Part shown: positions 7,234 through 11,221 of the stretch, in pieces
How positions within the stretch are numbered: position 1 is the stretch's first letter
How the letters are laid out: each line of letters begins with the position of its first letter
Origin: Cytophagales bacterium
GTDB taxonomy: Bacteria > Bacteroidota > Bacteroidia > Cytophagales > Cytophagaceae
Reading direction: 5' to 3'
Length of the DNA: 11,221 nt
Assembly: GCA_025360235.1 (NCBI GenBank)
Contig: JANYCO010000525.1
Span: 1-11,221 of the forward strand
The notes under the pieces: generated by a model
What the model saw: the letters and a program-made list of their open reading frames with translations, nothing else
Told to the model about the DNA's origin: nothing
The model's database searches: none
Program-made: the position numbers and the translations under genes

Positions 7234-7767
7234 ATGGAAGTAAGAGAAACATTCATTGAGGGGTTGTTAGAAATTTATCCGAGAATATTTAAAGATGAGC
7301 GAGGGTTCTTTCTGGAAACCTTTAATAAAGTAGCATTCGAGAAAGCAGGGATTAAAACTGCTTTTGTTCAGGACAATCAATCCTTTTCCACAAAAGGGGT
7401 ATTACGTGGATTGCATTTCCAGAACCCTCCATTTGCTCAGGCGAAACTGGTTAGTGTAATATCAGGCAAAGTATTGGATGTAGCAGTAGACCTTCGCAAA
7501 AATTCTTCCACCTTCGGCAAACATTTAGCGGTGCTATTGGAGGCAGAAAAAAGGAATATGCTTTTGATTCCTGAGGGATTTGCCCATGGTTTTGTAGCAT
7601 TGGAAGATAGTGTGTTTTCTTATAAATGTTCCAATCTCTATAACAAGGATTCTGAATCAGGGATAATATGGAACGACAAGGCCTTTAATATAGACTGGGA
7701 ATATAAAAACCCTTTGATTTCCGAAAAGGATTTAATTTTACCAACGTTTGCAGAATTGTATAAATAA
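7234..7767 (+). CDS. rmlC: dTDP-4-dehydrorhamnose 3,5-epimerase
   Basis: RmlC carries out the third step of dTDP-L-rhamnose synthesis, double epimerisation of dTDP-4-keto-6-deoxyglucose, in the cytoplasm. The 177-residue product is a typical cupin-fold RmlC. DERGFFLETF (21-30) and the core VQDNQSFSTKGVLRGLHFQNPP (45-66) contain catalytic His61 with Arg58 in front. Lys71, Tyr130 in FSYKCSNLY, and IPEGFAHGFVAL (112-123) are further conserved features. The start is ATG 7234. It stands alone: rmlA, rmlB and rmlD are not in the window, whereas in many genomes they are clustered. It is divergent from tatC (111-base gap) and convergent with dctA (17-base gap, no clear terminator). The rhamnose probably enters surface polysaccharide (inference). 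Confidence 0.94.
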   Translation: MEVRETFIEGLLEIYPRIFKDERGFFLETFNKVAFEKAGIKTAFVQDNQSFSTKGVLRGLHFQNPPFAQAKLVSVISGKVLDVAVDLRKNSSTFGKHLAVLLEAEKRNMLLIPEGFAHGFVALEDSVFSYKCSNLYNKDSESGIIWNDKAFNIDWEYKNPLISEKDLILPTFAELYK

Positions 7768-7784
7768 CAATTGCTGAAGAGTCT

Positions 7785-9029
7785 CTAAGATCCTATTTTT
7801 TCCATCATCATTTTCTCATCCAAGGCATTTTCCGATTTTGCGATAACAAGCGTTGCGACACCGTTGCCAATCAGATTGGTGATGGCACGGGCTTCGGACA
7901 TGAACCGGTCTATTCCTAGCAATAATACAAGCCCTTCCACCGGGATAGTGCCCGTAGCTGCTAGTGTAGAGGCGAGTGTAATAAACCCTCCTCCTGTTAC
8001 TGCCGCTGCCCCTTTAGAGGTAATTAAAAAAACGGTCATTAAAGTTAATTCGTCCAAAAAAGTCAATGATGTATTTGTTGCTTGTGCAATGAAGAGCGCA
8101 GCCATAGTAAGGTAGATAGAAGTTCCGTCAAGATTAAAGGAATACCCGGTTGGAATCACAAGCCCAGTGACGGAAGGCGAACAACCTGCTCTTTGCATTT
8201 TTTCCATCAATCTTGGAAGCACCGTCTCGGAGGAAGAAGTACCGAGTACAATAAAAATTTCTTCTTTTATATATTTTAAAAATTTGAAAATGGAAGTGCC
8301 ACTGTAGCGAATGATTAATCCCAAAACGAGTAGTACAAAAAGAAAGCAAGTAGTATAAACACAAAGCATCAATTTGCCAAGAGAGAGCAATGTGCTTGTT
8401 CCAAATTTTCCAATAGTATAAGCCATAGCTCCAAAGGCCCCAATAGGAGCGGCTTTCATAATCACTTCAATAATTTTAAAAACAACCTGCCTGGATTTAT
8501 CAAGAAAATTTACTGCCGACAAACCATTTTTGCCCATTCTTGAAAGAACAATTCCCGTAAGGATAGCTAAAAATAAAACAGGAAGAATTTCGCCATTTAC
8601 AAAAGCGCCAATAAAATTTTCCGGGATGATGGAGGAAACAAAGTCTGACCAACGATAGGCATTGGCTTTCTCTGTATAGGTTGCAATAGAGGACGTGTCT
8701 AAAGAATGAACATCAATATTCATCCCTTCTCCGGGACGAACAATTTTTGTTACTACCCAACCTATGACCATAGCGAGTGTGGTAATTAGTTCAAAGTACA
8801 GAATGGTTTTGAAACCCGTTCTGCCCAATTGTTTCATATCACGGATACCAGCAATGCCAAGCGTAACGGTGATAAAAATCACAGGAGCGATAATCATTTT
8901 TATAAGTTTGATAAATAGATCCCCGAGAATTTTTAAAGATTGACCTGTTTCCGGCGAAATCCAACCAGTGAAAGCACCTAACAAAATGGCGATTAAAACA
9001 TAAAAGTAAAGACTTTTAAAAATTTTCAT
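7785..9029 (-). CDS. dctA: C4-dicarboxylate/cation symporter of the DctA type
   Basis: This is an inner-membrane secondary transporter of the dicarboxylate/amino acid:cation symporter family (glutamate-transporter fold), importing succinate, fumarate or malate with protons or sodium. The 414-residue protein is close to E. coli DctA (428). The serine-rich hairpin-1 motif GTSSSE is at 263-268, GYSFNLDGTSIYLTMAALFI near 295-314 contains the NMDGT-equivalent NLDGT, GGGF is at 346-349, and DRFMSEARAITNLIGN (374-389) gives the substrate-binding Asp374, Arg381 and Asn385. These tracts are closer to DctA than to GltP or GltT, though substrate choice among C4 acids, aspartate and glutamate cannot be proved by eye. 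The start is ATG 9027-9029. It is a single-gene unit, convergent with rmlC. No DctB/DctD or DcuS/DcuR regulator is nearby. Confidence 0.92.
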   Translation of the reverse strand: MKIFKSLYFYVLIAILLGAFTGWISPETGQSLKILGDLFIKLIKMIIAPVIFITVTLGIAGIRDMKQLGRTGFKTILYFELITTLAMVIGWVVTKIVRPGEGMNIDVHSLDTSSIATYTEKANAYRWSDFVSSIIPENFIGAFVNGEILPVLFLAILTGIVLSRMGKNGLSAVNFLDKSRQVVFKIIEVIMKAAPIGAFGAMAYTIGKFGTSTLLSLGKLMLCVYTTCFLFVLLVLGLIIRYSGTSIFKFLKYIKEEIFIVLGTSSSETVLPRLMEKMQRAGCSPSVTGLVIPTGYSFNLDGTSIYLTMAALFIAQATNTSLTFLDELTLMTVFLITSKGAAAVTGGGFITLASTLAATGTIPVEGLVLLLGIDRFMSEARAITNLIGNGVATLVIAKSENALDEKMMMEKIGS

Positions 9030-9088
9030 GGGTCTAATATAAGGTAGGAAAAACTATATTAAATGAGTTTTTGGAGATTTCCACTAAC

Positions 9089-9096
9089 TAATTTTG
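9089..9096 (+). promoter_or_regulatory. Predicted -7 promoter element of the outer-membrane repeat protein gene
   Basis: TAATTTTG matches TAnnTTTG exactly. A TTTG at 9070-9073 could be the -33 element, but the 15-base gap is slightly shorter than the usual 17-23. Transcription from here would give a leader of about 95 bases before ATG 9198, holding a weak 6-bp hairpin (9119-9138). Confidence 0.4.
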
Positions 9097-9197
9097 TTTA
9101 AGGAAATTAAAATACGTAGCTTTTCGCTGCTAAAAAGCCACTTTTTTGTTTCGGTACGATAATTGAAAATACGACAAAACAGACAAATTTAATTCTT

Positions 9198-11221
9198 ATG
9201 ATAAAAAAGTTCTACCCCTTCTTGATAATGGGGCTACTATTGTTTTCTTGTTTAGGAAAAGTAAATGCTCAAACGACAGAATTTAAAGAAGGCCGCTGGT
9301 GGTGGGGTCTGAATGGTGGTGTGGCCTGGCAGAAAGGCGATGTCCGCGCTAAACTCGGTTCTGGTTTTGGTACTACACTCTCTTATGGTATTGTTCAAAA
9401 CAACCACAGTGCATTGGGTCTTGCTTTACGAGGTCGTTATTTATATGCCAATACTTACGGACAAGACTATAAAAAATCATTAGTAGATAGTAATGCAGCA
9501 TTGAACGGCACTAACTCGAGTCAGACCAATTATGCGTCTTCTCTGGGTTATGCTTATATGAATTATAAATCAACACTACAAAATCTTGATCTTGAACTAG
9601 TCATTAATACGAATAGACTTCGGGCAAAAAAAGGAGTGAACCTATATGTTTTTGGTGGGCTTGGATTTACAAGTTATCATACTATGATGGATCAATTGGA
9701 TGCCTCCGGAAATCAATATCAGTATAACACAGTAAACACGACTAAAAGCCTTGCCCTTTCTGATTTGAATTTCATGCGAGATAAAAAGTATGAAACTCCT
9801 ACAGAAGGAGGTAATGACAATATCGTATTTGCTCCTTCTTTTGGTGCAGGAATAAATTTTCGTTTAGCTCCCAATTTTTATTTAGGTTTTGAACACAAAA
9901 TTACTTTTCCTAAAACAGATTTATTGGATGGTCAGAAATGGAACAGAACAAATACCCTATCGGGAACAAATGATCTTTACCACTACACTAATATGGGCTT
10001 ATATTTTGGATTGTTTGGAGGAAGATACGACCAAACGAACACCACAAACACGAATACAACTACCTATACCACAAGAAACACAGACGTTACTACCACAAGA
10101 ACTACTACAGTAAGAGACCAAACTCCAGTAATAGAATTAATAAGCCCTTCTACAGATTATTATGAAGCAACAGATTGTAATGCGTCTATAAGTTTATTAG
10201 TAAGAAATGTAACGAATAGAAAAGGAATTCAAATAAGACAGAATGGATTAGAGGTTACGAATTTTGATTTTAACACTTCCAGCGGAATGATCTCTTTCTC
10301 TACTTTATTATCGAGAAATGCAGTGTTTGTAATTACTGTTTCTAATAATTCAGGTACAATAAACAAAACACTTCACATTAATTGTGCACCACCTCGAAGA
10401 GTAATACCGGCACCTTCTGTGAACATTATTTTCCCAACACAAAGTCCATATAACACTACAAATTGCGGAGTAGAAATAAAAGCTTCCGTAAAAGATGCCA
10501 GCAACAAACATGAATCCGTTTCAATAGAAGTAGATGGTAGAAAATTAGCAGGGAATGAATTCTACTACAATGAAGGAACTGGAATAGTTACAGCATTGAT
10601 TACAAGTCATGCCAATACTATGGTAGTTATTAAAGTACAAAATGAAACAGGTACTGATTTTAAATCGGTTAACGTAAGATGTATTCCTCCGGTTGTTGTT
10701 TCGGCACCGGAAGTATCATTTATAAAACCAGCAACCAATCCTTATATTTCCCCATCGTGTCTGGAGTCTGTAGTAGCCAGAGTTAGGAATGTGAAGGACA
10801 AATCACAAATAAGTGTGGTAGTCAACAATACCCCACTGTATGCATCAGAGTTTACTTATAATCCAACGACTCAGGAAGTATACATTAACAGAGTAATTTC
10901 TGTTTCTGAATTTATACAAGTATTTGTATACAACGAAGGAGGAAAAGCAAGTGCTATTACAGAAATTCGTTGTCAACCACCGGTTAATGCCACCTTACCT
11001 CCTACTATTGTGGTTCAGAGTCCTTCATACGATCCATATATATCCGCTTCTTGCGAAGAGACGATTACTGCTTTTGTAAAAAATGTTCCATCTAAAAACA
11101 ATATCCAGGTATTGGTAAATGGAGAATTGTTAAATTCTGAAAACATCATCTTCAATAAGCTGACGAATGAACTGGCTATTAAAGTATCCGTTAACGACAA
11201 AACCAAAGTTGTTATTAATGT
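9198..11221 (+). CDS. Outer-membrane barrel protein with tandem Ig-like repeats (3' end outside window)
   Basis: The frame is open from ATG 9198 to the window edge: 674 codons with no stop. Residues 1-24 are a signal peptide ending VNA before Gln25. Cys18 in LFSC weakly resembles a lipobox, but the AxA-like site and the barrel favour signal peptidase I. Residues 26-276 look like a small outer-membrane beta-barrel: alternating aromatic/Gly strands such as WWWGLNGGVAW, GLALRGRYLYA, LYVFGGLGF, SFGAGINFRLAPNFYLGFEHKI and MGLYFGLFGG. A Thr/Asn/Arg-rich linker follows (279-309). From 310, Ig-like repeats of 96-98 residues begin. Each full one has two cysteines 69-72 residues apart, likely a disulfide. 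This layout recalls N-terminal barrel regions of Bacteroidota OmpA-family proteins. Whether an OmpA domain or secretion signal ends it cannot be seen. A surface or periplasmic binding role is inference. Confidence 0.85.
   Translation, partial: MIKKFYPFLIMGLLLFSCLGKVNAQTTEFKEGRWWWGLNGGVAWQKGDVRAKLGSGFGTTLSYGIVQNNHSALGLALRGRYLYANTYGQDYKKSLVDSNAALNGTNSSQTNYASSLGYAYMNYKSTLQNLDLELVINTNRLRAKKGVNLYVFGGLGFTSYHTMMDQLDASGNQYQYNTVNTTKSLALSDLNFMRDKKYETPTEGGNDNIVFAPSFGAGINFRLAPNFYLGFEHKITFPKTDLLDGQKWNRTNTLSGTNDLYHYTNMGLYFGLFGGRYDQTNTTNTNTTTYTTRNTDVTTTRTTTVRDQTPVIELISPSTDYYEATDCNASISLLVRNVTNRKGIQIRQNGLEVTNFDFNTSSGMISFSTLLSRNAVFVITVSNNSGTINKTLHINCAPPRRVIPAPSVNIIFPTQSPYNTTNCGVEIKASVKDASNKHESVSIEVDGRKLAGNEFYYNEGTGIVTALITSHANTMVVIKVQNETGTDFKSVNVRCIPPVVVSAPEVSFIKPATNPYISPSCLESVVARVRNVKDKSQISVVVNNTPLYASEFTYNPTTQEVYINRVISVSEFIQVFVYNEGGKASAITEIRCQPPVNATLPPTIVVQSPSYDPYISASCEETITAFVKNVPSKNNIQVLVNGELLNSENIIFNKLTNELAIKVSVNDKTKVVIN
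10032..10124 (+). other. Low-complexity Thr/Asn/Arg linker between barrel and repeats
   Basis: Residues 279-309 of the outer-membrane protein are mostly Thr, Asn and Arg (QTNTTNTNTTTYTTRNT and onward), encoded by ACN- and AAC-rich DNA. It joins the barrel to the Ig-like repeats and is probably flexible. The ACN-rich DNA could be prone to length variation. Confidence 0.75.
10125..11221 (+). repeat. Four tandem diverged protein repeats (Ig-like, about 97 residues)
   Basis: Unit 1 is 10125-10412 (residues 310-405), unit 2 10413-10706 (406-503), unit 3 10707-11000 (504-601), and unit 4 from 11001 to the edge (602 on). Each opens with a Pro and a strand ending in P-x4-Y (ISPSTDYY, FPTQSPY, KPATNPY, QSPSYDPY). 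The first Cys follows (327, 423, 521, 619), then VRNV, VKDA, VRNV or VKNV, then an I-x-V-x-V-x-x strand. Units 1-3 close with a second Cys (396, 495, 592), followed by PP in all three. The DNA is well diverged, so these are old duplications and not recent copies. Confidence 0.85.

Noticed and set aside
7068..7256. 62-codon minus-strand frame spanning the tatC start and the rmlC start
   Set aside because: Its end overlaps tatC in another frame and its start lies inside rmlC. The composition reflects AT-rich intergenic DNA.
7768..7784. Terminator between the convergent rmlC and dctA genes
   Set aside because: The 17-base gap shows no inverted repeat with a T-run in either direction.
9118..9150. 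Hairpin GCTTTT/AAAAGC followed by a T-run, as a terminator or riboswitch in the dctA/outer-membrane gene interval
   Set aside because: The stem is only 6 bp with two G-C pairs, the T-run begins 4 bases after the stem, and no gene ends upstream on that strand.
9889..10113. 74-codon plus-strand frame inside the outer-membrane protein gene
   Set aside because: It is a shifted frame of the Thr/Asn-rich linker region. The long frame from 9198 is continuous through it and has a signal peptide and repeats.

Overview
The window is an ordinary stretch of chromosome from a member of the Bacteroidota. This rests on low GC, few Shine-Dalgarno sequences before genes, three perfect copies of the Bacteroidota -7 promoter box (TAnnTTTG), a large two-component-type propeller receptor, and an outer-membrane barrel joined to Ig-like repeats. 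I cannot fix the genus. I see no tRNA, rRNA, CRISPR array, insertion sequence or phage gene.

Layout. Bases 1-492 are the 3' part of a beta-class carbonic anhydrase gene (+). It meets head-on a large minus-strand gene (642-3191) for a periplasmic double beta-propeller sensor. That sensor keeps its Y_Y_Y (triple-tyrosine) domain and membrane anchor but has no kinase or DNA-binding output. A strong hairpin terminator (586-628) lies between the two. Bases 3192-3439 are a divergent intergenic region. Next is a small membrane-anchored coiled-coil protein (3440-3883) whose reading frame seems to continue, shifted by one base, to 3989. rbfA (3992-4363, -) and a polytopic membrane protein resembling GT-C glycosyltransferases (4442-5848, +) are divergent from a 78-base region with a TAnnTTTG box facing each way. 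A tatC-rpiB operon (7122 to 5845, -) converges on the membrane protein gene with a 4-base overlap. rmlC (7234-7767, +) and dctA (7785-9029, -) are convergent. From 9198 to the window edge runs an unterminated open frame (+) for an outer-membrane protein: signal peptide, N-terminal barrel, Thr/Asn-rich linker and at least four tandem Ig-like repeats of about 97 residues with paired cysteines.

How the genes relate. Most are housekeeping or envelope functions in short transcription units: CO2/bicarbonate exchange, 30S ribosome maturation, Tat export, pentose phosphate isomerisation, dTDP-rhamnose synthesis and C4-dicarboxylate uptake. Only tatC-rpiB looks like an operon. RmlC and the GT-C-like protein may both serve surface glycan synthesis, but that is inference. 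Nothing here is a convincing new multi-gene system. The best leads are the repeat-bearing outer-membrane protein, the propeller sensor without an output domain, and the apparent frameshift in the coiled-coil gene.
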